Assembly (NCBI GenBank): GCA_004014935.1
Contig: CP025321.1
Span: forward strand, 2,604,001 to 2,668,000
Length of the DNA stretch: 64,000 nt
Direction: 5' to 3'
From: Saccharomycopsis malanga
Taxonomy: Eukaryota > Ascomycota > Saccharomycetes > Ascoideales > Saccharomycopsidaceae
Shown here one piece after another: positions 50,858 through 60,600 of this stretch. The notes beneath the pieces are model-generated. The model was not told the origin of the DNA and searched no databases. It was given only the letters and a program-made list of their open reading frames with translations. The position numbers and the translations under genes are program-made. Numbering within the stretch: position 1 is the first letter of the stretch; each line of letters opens with the position of its first letter.

Positions 50858-52459
50858 TTATCTGAAACGCTCGATGATCAATCGGTCGCCACCCACCTCT
50901 TCATATTCTTGTTTACTGACCCATAACTGATGGAAAGTGCCCAAACTGGCAACAATACTGCCCCCAATCCAGTTTTGGCACTTTCTCTCGCTGGTGTTAC
51001 CACTAGAGTGTAATCTAATCTTGAGACCTGGGTTCAATTCATTCAAATCTTTGTGAATACGATCATTGAGACCCGGAATCAATGATAGAGAACCAGTGAC
51101 AACAATGTTGTGTGCCACCTGCTGGCGGATATCAACGTCCACATTAGCTAGTGTTTGATTAATAAGAGCCGAGAGGCCACGTACGTCGCTAGACATATTT
51201 TTAGCTCTAGCCAGTTTGCCGTTGGTTCCTTTGTTTCTACTAGCAATACCGTCGGCATCACCATCGTCTGCGTTATCTTTAGCAGCAGATTCTTCAGCAG
51301 GATCTTTCTTTTTGCCGCGTTTCAAAGGCACATAATCGTTATCAATGTCTAGATCTGCCAATTCACCGTTTTCTTCCTCCCATTGCAAATCGTCAGTGAA
51401 ATGGAGCTCAGGATGTGATTTCCAGTGGGTGACGTAATTCAAAGGATCAAACAACGAGTTGGCAATCTGATAACGTTCTTTTTCAAACTCTACTTGCAAG
51501 CCATTAGGAAGTTCAAAATACCGTGATTGGTAATCAAACTTTTGCGCGTCGGAAATAGGAGTTTCTGGAACCACAAGAAGTGATTCTTTCATTTCGTTGA
51601 AAATTCTTTGTGTTTCATAGTTTTCAAAAGAAGCAGTGATTGTTTTAGGAAGCGATGTCTTGGCCTGATAGATAGGCTTGACTGACTCTTGATTCTGGAG
51701 CTGTTCCAACGAATATTTGACTGGCTGTTTGCTTTTGACCTTGAAACGTGGCACAATGTCAATGTTTCGCTGGGCAAATGCTGAACGTAGCTGCGAGTCG
51801 AGGAAACGGCCAGCATAATGTGTTTTCATAGTGTTTCGAGACAAACACATACCATCAAGCACTGGAGTCACGCTGGTGACGTTGTGGCCAATATCTACAA
51901 TCAACGAGTTGGGGCGTCCCACTGCAAACGATGTGCATGCTGGTGCTTTCATTAGATAAAAACCAGGGACATTGAAATGTTCTAGAAACACTTCTAGCGA
52001 TTTAAGCTTATTGGTTTTGCTGTTCCACACAGGCTCCGTAAGCAATACAGGCTGCTCCTCAATATCGGCATTCAACTCTTTGAACAAGTAGTCAAACATT
52101 CTGATAGCCATATCCCAATCCTCTATCACCTCGTCGTTCACAATTGATTTTATTTCAGTATCTTCCCGAGGTATGTGAATCTGCTCATCTCCAAAGTAAA
52201 TATAATCTCTTTTAACTCTCTTTTTCGCCCGAACATCATCATCTTCCTCTCCAGCTGGTTCTACTACTTCCTGCTTAACCTCCAGCTCTTCTGGTTGCTC
52301 GGGAGTCTGGTTTCTTATCGCATAACTAGATGGTATAATAAACCGTGGTACATCTTCACCAGCATACCCTGCCCTCGTGGAGTACGTTCCTGGATCTAAA
52401 ACAAGCGCTCCAACCTCATCACCACCATAAACCTGGGATGCTCCAGTAAGATTCGCCAT
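50858..52459 (-). CDS. ARP4: ARP4 actin-related protein (NuA4, INO80, SWR1 subunit)
   Basis: A 533-residue nuclear actin-related protein (yeast Arp4 has 489). It opens with QVYGGDEVGALVLDPGTYSTRAGYAGEDVPRF, matching yeast QVYGGDEVSAVVIDPGSYTTNIGYSG. TEPVWNSKTNKLKSLEV, CTSFAVGRPNSLIVDIGH, NDYVPLKR, DIRQQVAHNIVVTGSLSLIPGL and the end NWIGGSIVASLGTFHQLWVSKQEYEEVG are near-identical to Arp4. It is shared by the NuA4 acetyltransferase and the INO80 and SWR1 remodellers. Inserts rich in Glu and Lys lie in the loop after the N terminus and near residues 380-420. The frame extends to a TTG at 52507; MANLTGA at 52459 is the first ATG. Divergent from SEC12. Confidence 0.95.
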   Translation of the reverse strand: MANLTGASQVYGGDEVGALVLDPGTYSTRAGYAGEDVPRFIIPSSYAIRNQTPEQPEELEVKQEVVEPAGEEDDDVRAKKRVKRDYIYFGDEQIHIPREDTEIKSIVNDEVIEDWDMAIRMFDYLFKELNADIEEQPVLLTEPVWNSKTNKLKSLEVFLEHFNVPGFYLMKAPACTSFAVGRPNSLIVDIGHNVTSVTPVLDGMCLSRNTMKTHYAGRFLDSQLRSAFAQRNIDIVPRFKVKSKQPVKYSLEQLQNQESVKPIYQAKTSLPKTITASFENYETQRIFNEMKESLLVVPETPISDAQKFDYQSRYFELPNGLQVEFEKERYQIANSLFDPLNYVTHWKSHPELHFTDDLQWEEENGELADLDIDNDYVPLKRGKKKDPAEESAAKDNADDGDADGIASRNKGTNGKLARAKNMSSDVRGLSALINQTLANVDVDIRQQVAHNIVVTGSLSLIPGLNDRIHKDLNELNPGLKIRLHSSGNTSERKCQNWIGGSIVASLGTFHQLWVSKQEYEEVGGDRLIIERFR

Positions 52460-52655
52460 TTCTGATTTATTTGATTTGATTAATTGCCCCCTTCCAACAG
52501 TTTCCAACCCTTTAATGAAACTTCCTACTAATCATACACCGCCCAACCAACTTTTCGCGTTGAAAACACTACATCAGAGCCCATAACCATCGAGGTTTAG
52601 TGCGTTTATCAATAAGTGGGTATTTTATTATTTTGCCAAATCATCAAAACTTGTT

Positions 52656-52694
52656 ATGGCAACGCTTCAATGGCAAGGCAAACTGCAAAAATAG
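52656..52694 (+). other. Short upstream ORF in the SEC12 leader
   Basis: ATG at 52656 opens a 12-codon frame ending at TAG (52692-52694), out of frame with SEC12 and overlapping its in-frame ATG at 52670, but ending 14 nt before the ATG at 52709. It could favour initiation at 52709 or limit translation, if the transcript begins upstream of it. Confidence 0.35.
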
Positions 52695-52708
52695 TGTCCA
52701 GCACCACA

Positions 52709-55700
52709 ATGCATCTCAAAACATTCAATTTAGACATTGACTACCCAATATATGGGGCCAAGTTTGTAGACGACCTGACGCTTCTTGTGGCGGGAGGCTA
52801 TGGAGAGGCCGACCCAGAGATTGGCAATAAGATTTCTGCGCTCAAGGTGAACTTTCGAAGAAAGCATAAGAAATTGAGAAAGTTTAGAGAATTGCTGCTT
52901 CCTTTTTGTTTCAACTATCCAACAGCACTAGACACCAACGGCGAGGCCATTTTAGTGGGCTTTAACGAGGAGGTTTATAATGAGGACGAGTTTTCCAGTT
53001 TCCCAGACTTTTCAAACTTGCGTAGATACAGTTGGGTAGATGAACATTTGGTGTTCGATAGACCTGTGGAATTGTTCACTCATAATGAGCGTACCACATC
53101 TTTTGTCTCGCTTTGTTATATCTCAGATGACGGCTCTGTTGGCGCAGTGGCATCATCGTTTCAAAAAGCACCAAAGATTGTAATCTTCGATCCTGTAGAT
53201 CTCAGCGTCAAATTCAGATCAAATGCTGCCGACAACCAGCAAGTTTCTGATATGCACATTTCCCCCGATGGTAAGTTGCTCTGCTACATTACAGACACAA
53301 CGTTTGAAGCTCTTTCGACGGTGACAGGAAGATCATTGTTGAAGACGTCTGACTTTGGGAAGAACATTGGCTCTTTAAACAAGCTCCGCTTTATTTCCAA
53401 TAACGAAGTCTTAATAGCCGCCTCTTTGAAAAACCAAAAGGGTATAGCGTTCATCATCTATTCTGTTTCCAAACTTCAGGTGATCAAAACCCAGACCATT
53501 TCCAAAAAAATCAAATCGGTCACCTCTTTAGATTATTGTCCTATCATCAGTCCTGCTTCAAAAAAGTTCGATCCAGACAATTCGTTGATAGGTTTTTCTG
53601 GTAATGACAACTCAATAACCATTCTCAAATTCAAAGGGTTTAAGAAAGTTGCCTCCTATGAGAATGCCCAAACCTTTATCACTAAAGTTACGTTTTCTCC
53701 TACCGGAGAATACTTGGCTTCAGTGTCATCGAAAAACTCCATATTTTTGGTCAAGATATCGTTGGAGGAGTTGGCTGCTTCTGGAAAGTCCACTTTCTTA
53801 GTCTCTGTGTTCTATTCGGTCTTCTGTCTTTTGTTTGTCGGCGTCATTGCGGTAATCATCCAATACGTCATCAACAAGCGTGTATTTGACCATTTGATTG
53901 AACAAATCAAGAAAAACAGAGCAGACTCATCGTCCTATTTTACCATAAACGAAGTCGCCGATGAACCAACCGCTTCATCAGGTTCAGAACTGTCCACTAC
54001 CAAGGGCCATTCTGCACCACTCTCTATAATAGAAGAAATAGTTTATGACGATATCATGAGCAAATCGACAGTACAGTTGAACAGTGAGGCTTACACAGTA
54101 AGTAAACGTAATCCTGAAATTGCCTCTACTACACAATCCCCTAAGGTTGTGCAAGTAATCCAGACGTCTCATGGTATAGTCAACGTAGAACTATCTACTG
54201 TCACCGAGGAATATTCTAGTGGTCTGGCTAGTGATCTCTCTACTTCTAGTCCTATTCAACCAACTCAAGACAAAATCCTTTCGTCTAGTATTTCTGTAAT
54301 TGTTGATAATAACAGTTACGAGTCAACATTATCAAAATCTTCAAGTACCTTTAAACCAACTGTTGATATCACTAGCACAACTAGTAGCAGTACTACTACA
54401 AGTACTACTATTCCGCCAGCTAAAGCTACTACAACATCAACCACACCTGTAGATAGCTCTAAGCTTATGCAATCATCTAAACATGGGACTTCTAGCGAGC
54501 CAAATTCTCTTGTTTCAGAAGATGCAATTGAAAGTATTGTCAAAAAAGATTTTCCAAAAAGTTTTGATAAAGATGAGATAGAAAATGAAAACGAGCAACT
54601 TGAAGAAGAATCAGGAAATGAGCCAGAATATGAACCAGAATATGAGCCAGAATATGAGCCAGAATATGAGCCAGAATATGAGCCAGAATATGAAGTAGAA
54701 AATGAACCAGAAAATGAACCAGAAAATGAAGTAGAAAATGAAGTAGAAAATGAAGTAGAAAATGAACCAGAAAATGAAGTAGAAAATGAACCAGAAAATG
54801 AACCAGAAAATAAAGTAAAAGATGAACCAGAAGATGGAGTAGAGGATGAATCAGGAAATGAACCAGAAACTGGCCCAAAGGATGAACTAAAAGATGAAGT
54901 TGAAGATGAAGGTGAAGCTGAGGAGATTGAGGAAAATGTTGAAGATGATGAGACCAAAGAGAATGTTCATTATGCTAAAGAAACTGTTGAAGATGATGAG
55001 GAACATATTGACGATGAATCAGAGATTTTTGAAGACACCCCAGAAGGTGTGGAAGAAACTGAGTTAGAGGATGAACCTGAGTTACATGAAAGAACTAAAT
55101 TAGATGATAAACCTGAGTTATATGACGAAACTGAATTAGATGATGAACCTGAGTTACATGACGAAACTAAATTAGATGATGAACATGAGTTATATGATGA
55201 ACCTGAAAGTACTGTATATTCTGATCCAGAAACAATTGTTGAAAAAGATTTTCCTAAGAGGTTTGTTAAAAATGACGCGCGTAAAGCAACGTCTGCTGCT
55301 GAGTCAGTTAAATCAGCTACTAAAACAACAGCCCCAATCAGTAAAGTCACTCACACTAGTGTTTCAAAACTTCAGACTCCTATCAAGAAACAAACACCCT
55401 CGAAAGTTAACGAGCCTCTGAGTGTATTACAGAAACCTACTGAGTCTCCAACTTCCATAAAATCCAAGTTTGTTCAAAAAATTCCTATTGATGAGTCTAT
55501 TGCAAGTTCATCACTGCAAGCCAGCATTGAAATTAAATCTATCAACGAAGCAATTGTGAGCTCTGTAAAGCAGCAAAAAAATACCATTTCTACTTCTTCT
55601 CTTGCTCCTAAACAATCTTCTATTGTACAAACAGCTGTGAAACCAACGGTCCAAAAATCTGTGGAAAGCTCATTGCCTGAAGGCGATGAAATTCAAGACT

Positions 55701-56962
55701 ATGTTCCTCATGAGTTTCGCCAACATAAATTTGAGTATGACACTATGATTGACCCAAAAAAACATTCTCAAGCAAGTTTGGAAGTTGAATTCACCTCTAC
55801 TACGGCAGAATCTAAGCCAGTAGTCACTAGCTCGTCACGTAAATCTGATTCCTCGCTTGATATATCTCTTGAAAGTGAGCCCAGTGTTACTGGTGTAAGA
55901 GGTACTATACATGGCCCAACTAATGAGGAAGCCACAGAATCTGTGCTAGTCACCACCAAAGTCAGCAGTGCAGCAGTTTCGGTCAAAACACCTGCTTCTA
56001 TTGTTAGTGATAAAACCTTCCACAACTCCCCGTCGCCTGAAAAGTTGATTAAAGATGGCGCTTATTCTGTTGAAACTGCTTCTAAAGCCAAAACCCATGG
56101 TAAATCTTCCACAGGGAAAGTGCCTGAAAAACCAACTTCAAAGTCTAATATCATGAAAGCCTTGAAAAGTAAATCTAAAAAAAAGACTAGTTCAACTAAT
56201 CTGAGTCCGTCTTCGTCATCTAGTTCTACTGAAAATTTTTTAGCTGACACTGCTGCTCCTGCTGCTCAAAAGCCTATTGGTGTTTCTACTCCTGTAGAAG
56301 ATTCACCAACTAAAAAGGGTTTTGAAACAACCCATCCATCAACAGCCTTGTCATCTATATCTGCTTCCAGCACCCTTACAAGCGAAGCTATTTCTCAACC
56401 ACATGCTGAACCAGTAAGTAGTGAAAACACAGTTGTTTCCGCGTCTATAAAATCGAGTTCAAGCAGTTCTGACTCATTGCATAGCATTCTGTCTACTGCT
56501 TCCGCTAAATCAGCTATGAAAAGTAGTCAGTCTACCACAAGCAGTGCTTCGCCAACAATTCTGAGCAGTTCCTCCGAAGATGCTAAAAAGTCTTCTGACA
56601 CAACAAAACCGACAACCAAGCCAATTAAACCAAAAGCAAAGTCAGGTAAAAAACCTAGGCCAGTCAAATTGAGAAAAAAGCTGGTCAAATCAAAAGTTAA
56701 GTCAGTCAAGTCAAAAATAAAGCCTGTTAAACCGGCCAAGCTTGCCAGAACATCAGGCAAACCATTAATTAGACAAACAAAAGTGGCTTCGAAGGCGAGT
56801 AGCGTAGTAACACCATCGCCTAATGTCATTTCAAATAGAGTTCCTAAACCGGAAGCAGAGTCTTTTGCTGTTGTTTCATTATCAGAAACCCCAATATCGG
56901 CAAAATTTTCACCGGCTGCTGAACCAAAAGAAGCTACTAGTATTGTTAAAGACGAGTTATAA
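52709..56962 (+). CDS. SEC12: SEC12 guanine-nucleotide exchange factor for Sar1, with giant luminal domain
   Basis: A 1417-residue type II ER membrane protein (yeast Sec12 has 471, Sed4 about 1065). The cytosolic WD40 propeller (1-360) starts MHLKTFNLDIDYPIYGAKF, matching yeast MKFVTASYNVGYPAYGAKF. LLVAGGYGEAD holds the potassium-binding K-loop (yeast LLVAGGGGEGN) used to activate Sar1 in COPII budding; TDFGKNIGSLNKLRFI and NDNSITILKFK also match. The TM segment (about 362-386) is followed by about 1030 luminal residues: Ser/Thr-rich, then acidic tetrapeptide repeats, then Ser- and Lys-rich sequence, ending in KDEL. An in-frame ATG at 52670 would add 13 residues; 52709 was chosen because it aligns with Sec12. 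Confidence 0.9.
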   Translation: MHLKTFNLDIDYPIYGAKFVDDLTLLVAGGYGEADPEIGNKISALKVNFRRKHKKLRKFRELLLPFCFNYPTALDTNGEAILVGFNEEVYNEDEFSSFPDFSNLRRYSWVDEHLVFDRPVELFTHNERTTSFVSLCYISDDGSVGAVASSFQKAPKIVIFDPVDLSVKFRSNAADNQQVSDMHISPDGKLLCYITDTTFEALSTVTGRSLLKTSDFGKNIGSLNKLRFISNNEVLIAASLKNQKGIAFIIYSVSKLQVIKTQTISKKIKSVTSLDYCPIISPASKKFDPDNSLIGFSGNDNSITILKFKGFKKVASYENAQTFITKVTFSPTGEYLASVSSKNSIFLVKISLEELAASGKSTFLVSVFYSVFCLLFVGVIAVIIQYVINKRVFDHLIEQIKKNRADSSSYFTINEVADEPTASSGSELSTTKGHSAPLSIIEEIVYDDIMSKSTVQLNSEAYTVSKRNPEIASTTQSPKVVQVIQTSHGIVNVELSTVTEEYSSGLASDLSTSSPIQPTQDKILSSSISVIVDNNSYESTLSKSSSTFKPTVDITSTTSSSTTTSTTIPPAKATTTSTTPVDSSKLMQSSKHGTSSEPNSLVSEDAIESIVKKDFPKSFDKDEIENENEQLEEESGNEPEYEPEYEPEYEPEYEPEYEPEYEVENEPENEPENEVENEVENEVENEPENEVENEPENEPENKVKDEPEDGVEDESGNEPETGPKDELKDEVEDEGEAEEIEENVEDDETKENVHYAKETVEDDEEHIDDESEIFEDTPEGVEETELEDEPELHERTKLDDKPELYDETELDDEPELHDETKLDDEHELYDEPESTVYSDPETIVEKDFPKRFVKNDARKATSAAESVKSATKTTAPISKVTHTSVSKLQTPIKKQTPSKVNEPLSVLQKPTESPTSIKSKFVQKIPIDESIASSSLQASIEIKSINEAIVSSVKQQKNTISTSSLAPKQSSIVQTAVKPTVQKSVESSLPEGDEIQDYVPHEFRQHKFEYDTMIDPKKHSQASLEVEFTSTTAESKPVVTSSSRKSDSSLDISLESEPSVTGVRGTIHGPTNEEATESVLVTTKVSSAAVSVKTPASIVSDKTFHNSPSPEKLIKDGAYSVETASKAKTHGKSSTGKVPEKPTSKSNIMKALKSKSKKKTSSTNLSPSSSSSSTENFLADTAAPAAQKPIGVSTPVEDSPTKKGFETTHPSTALSSISASSTLTSEAISQPHAEPVSSENTVVSASIKSSSSSSDSLHSILSTASAKSAMKSSQSTTSSASPTILSSSSEDAKKSSDTTKPTTKPIKPKAKSGKKPRPVKLRKKLVKSKVKSVKSKIKPVKPAKLARTSGKPLIRQTKVASKASSVVTPSPNVISNRVPKPEAESFAVVSLSETPISAKFSPAAEPKEATSIVKDEL
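54620..54815 (+). repeat. 12-bp tandem repeats encoding acidic E-P-E-Y / E-x-E-N units
   Basis: Six consecutive E-P-E-Y units pass into about a dozen E-(P/V)-E-N units in the luminal part of SEC12. The DNA unit is GA(A/G)CCAGAATAT and variants. Slippage-type array, probably length-variable. Confidence 0.9.
55050..55210 (+). repeat. Second acidic repeat array in SEC12
   Basis: Repeats of a DDEPELHDETKL-like unit of about 36 bp, three to four copies, 250 bp after the first array and different in unit length. Confidence 0.75.
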
Positions 56963-57645
56963 TATAGTTCACAGCTTTTTTGTTTGTGCTAGAATTTTTT
57001 TGTCCAATTTAATTAAAATGTACTGTGGTTTGTTTAAATATTATTGATTTTTCATAATCCAATGTAAAGCACTTTAATTTGGCTTCAAATACGTTTTCTG
57101 TTATTTCAATCTAGTAATATATCAAATTCATTACAAAATGCAGAAGAAACTTGGTGTTGCATAAGTATAGAATAAAAGAAATCTGTAAACTACCTCAAGC
57201 TTATTTATTTATATCACTAGCAATAAGCCCCTATTTCCAAAAAATTGTCCTTTTTATCATTTAGGAATAATAACTGGTATTTCTACCATGTCACAGTCTA
57301 TCTTCTAGATTCGCTGACTACGTAAGCCTCAATTTGTTTCGTAAATAACATAAAAATATAAATATAAAACCAGTAAACACTATCTAAACACAAAAGTAAG
57401 AAATCCAGCGGAAACAGAACAAGTTGGAGGCAAAGGTGTGAAAGGGTTGAAAACCAAATATTAGTAAAATCGTGATAAGAATTAAAATGTAAAGTTGTTA
57501 AAAGTTCAGTGCGACTCAAAGATGTTATGATATAAGGCAGCAAAGTGCAGCTAAATGAAGAATTATAAAGAGAAAGAAATAAAAGAAACGGAAATTTATA
57601 ACAAAAGTAAAAATAAATAAAAAAAGAAAAATTCTGAGGTGATTA
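56963..57645. terminator. Convergent 3' spacer
   Basis: A 683-bp AT-rich spacer between SEC12 and the large Ser-rich gene, with A-rich sequence before 57646. No supported ORF; minus-strand frames here lack similarity. Confidence 0.4.
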
Positions 57646-60600
57646 TCATTTTTTGGAAAGCTTCTCAATCAAACCAAAAAACTTTTCTGCCTCTTCATAT
57701 TTTTCTATCGAAGTTAAGCTTGATCTGGAGCCTCTCAAGTTTGCATTAGTAGCCATGTTTGTAAACAGATTATTGGCTGTAGCTGCTACTACAGTAGGGG
57801 CAGCATTGCCTCTGGAGCCCAAAGAAGCAGAGCTGTCAGCGTCTGGGTCACTGTTGACCAAAGTCTCGGCCATGGAATCACTTCTTACGGCATTGCTTGG
57901 CCTCAAGTATGTAAAAGTAGGATCAATAGAATTCTTTCTCAGCAGCTTTGCGAGATCAGAGCCTTTCTCGATATCATTTGGAGAAGTAGTTGCAAAATCG
58001 CGCAAATGGCCATCGGATATTGTACTTTTTGGGTCGATACTCTCATCAATATCATTCAAGGCTATAAAATTATTAGGGGATCTTTTGAATCTAGCAGTGT
58101 TAGAAGGCGGTGACCCAGTCTTATTAGCTGTAGTTTCAAATGCGAATTTTTCAAATTTAGAAACCAAATTGGGGTCTGGTCCATAATTTGTAGCAAAAGA
58201 GACATTACTATAATTTTTGTAACTCTCGAATGAACCATTACTTGATGCTTTGCTAGTCTTTCGCAAATTCAAAAGGCTTTTAGTTTTACTGCCAATAGAA
58301 AATGATTTTGCGCTTATGTTGCGTGATTTATTCGTAGAGCCTTGAGACACTCTATTAGTAGAAGTTTGGTCAGAGTTTTTGTTGCCAAATGGAAGCTTTG
58401 AAAAGCCACTAAATCCAGAGCCTGATTTCTTATTAGACTCGGAAGAATGGAAGTCAACAAATTCATTTTCATCATCGGAAACTTGATACAATTCGAAATC
58501 CAATGTTTGTACATTGTTTTGTGAGTTTTCCAAAGTGATTTCTCGTCCAAAAATATTGTCTCTGTCAGCAGAGTTTGCAAAATTCAGCACAATAGACATT
58601 CCACGATTAGACGGGATGCTAGACAGTACGTTGGCAAGTGACCCAATTTCTTTGCCTTGTCCAGCTTGTGACTGGCCTCTAGCAACCGCACCGCTGCCAT
58701 AACTCAGGTGTAAATATTCAGTGATTATTCGCAATTCTTGTTCGTTAATATTGATTTTTTTTTGAAAGAACATGAAAATAAGATAAAAGAGATCATTTCC
58801 CAAGAAAATGATCAAAAACTTCTGCAAATTTTTGAGATTTTGGAATTTCAGGAAAAAATCATTAACAGTGCTGGCTCTTGTTAAATCGTCAACATGAGAA
58901 AATGAGGATGACGAAGAAGATGACGAAGGAGGGATTGATGCCCTGGATAATGTGGTGGATTCTATAGGAGAAGAAGGAATGTTAGAATCAGAGCCACTGA
59001 TTCTTTTTTTACCATTACTTTTCCTTGAAAAGGTATCGCTGCTAACAAGACTTCTTTCCAAAACGCTGCCGAAATAATCACTTGCTTTGCTGGAGGAGCT
59101 GGAAGCTGTGTGTTCGGCTGACGGCGAACCGTCGATGGTCAATGTGGAGTTTCTAGTAGTACTGCCCAGCAGTCTGGAGCTATATCTTTTTTCCAAGTTA
59201 AAGTCCAACTTTTTGGTCATGAAATGGGTGCTCAATCTTTTGAGAGAGCTTTTTTTATCGTCGGATTCCGGTGAATTAGAAAGAGAGTCGGCGTCTTCGT
59301 CTTCAGGATTGGTGTGCTCTGTGATCAAATTGAAATATATCTGTATAATAAGGTTCTTCATTGATGTAGGAGCAAATGGGTTTTTACATAGTTTCATCAA
59401 AACTTTATAGCAATTGTTTTCTTGCACCAACATGGAGTCTTCCTTATTCAAGTCTTTGCTATCTACAGTCAGAATAGTATTATAATTGAGAATCAACAAA
59501 AGCTCCTTGAAATGTTTCTTTTCATTTTCAACTTTAAAACGATGCTCGGTGTCACTTTTACTGGTATAAACTTTCTGAGCAGATATGGTTTTTTCCTGGC
59601 GAGAAAGGTTTTCATCTGAAGAGGTTTTTGGTATGGAGTTGCTTCTTTTGTATTCCGCCGAAAGAGTTGCAGACTCACCAGCATCTAGTGGATTGATAGA
59701 TGCAGATTTCGACTTGTCTCTTTTATGAGAGTATTTGTTCTTCAAGCTTTGTATAGATTTTTTGGGGCTGATTCCTAGGCGTTTGAAAGGACTAGATACA
59801 ATACTGTTTTTTCTTTCTGGTCCAGTAGGAGAGCCAGGAATAAGAGACTTGTGAGTAACAAAAGGGTCGAAATCGCTTTTACCGCCTGTATAAGTAAAGG
59901 TACGAGACGCCGAATCAAACTTTGGTCTGGCCCTCCAAGGAGTTTTCAACTCCGTTTGAAGCGGTTCGCTATCTACATTTTCTTGATTAGATTTCCTTCT
60001 TCCTGGTGCCGCTTTTCGTATTACTCCTGTAGACTTTGACTTACGCAATTGTTTTCTTGCTTCCTTATGATTTGTCTCTTTGGAAATAACTTTCTTTGGC
60101 GAGAGGGGCAGGGAAAGACCATTAACCAGCTCATTAGGCGCCAAAATACTTTCTGCCAACAACTCATTTTCTCTAAGTGCTTTCAAGGAGTGCGGTGTTG
60201 TAAACACCTGAAGGCCCAAGTAGGACGCGGCGCTGCTGGATGGCAACAAGAACTTTTCGAAAAACTCTGAGATTTCATCGATGAAATTGAGCTTTTGAAA
60301 AAATTCCAAAGACTTTTCAAACTGCAAATTGTCAATACTGTTTGCATGTTGGTGTCCTGTGGCCGTCCGGCTACGATACCTAAGACGATTGTTGTGTATT
60401 TCCTTTTTGAGAGCATTTAGATCATTACGGAGCGAATTCTTAAAGTTTAAAATGTGGTTGATGACAGTAAGAGGAATGAAAAGATGGTCAGGGTCAAGAT
60501 TTGTGATGTTTTTGATTAATGCCGCAGGATCAGGATTCAGAACTGAGGCGGTACTGTGGTACTTTTTGGTATGTGAGAGCTCATTTCTGATGGTGGCAAG

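Noticed and set aside
54316-54957. 213-codon Ser/Gly-rich frame opposite SEC12
   Set aside because: Complement of the acidic tandem repeats; pure shadow of the array.
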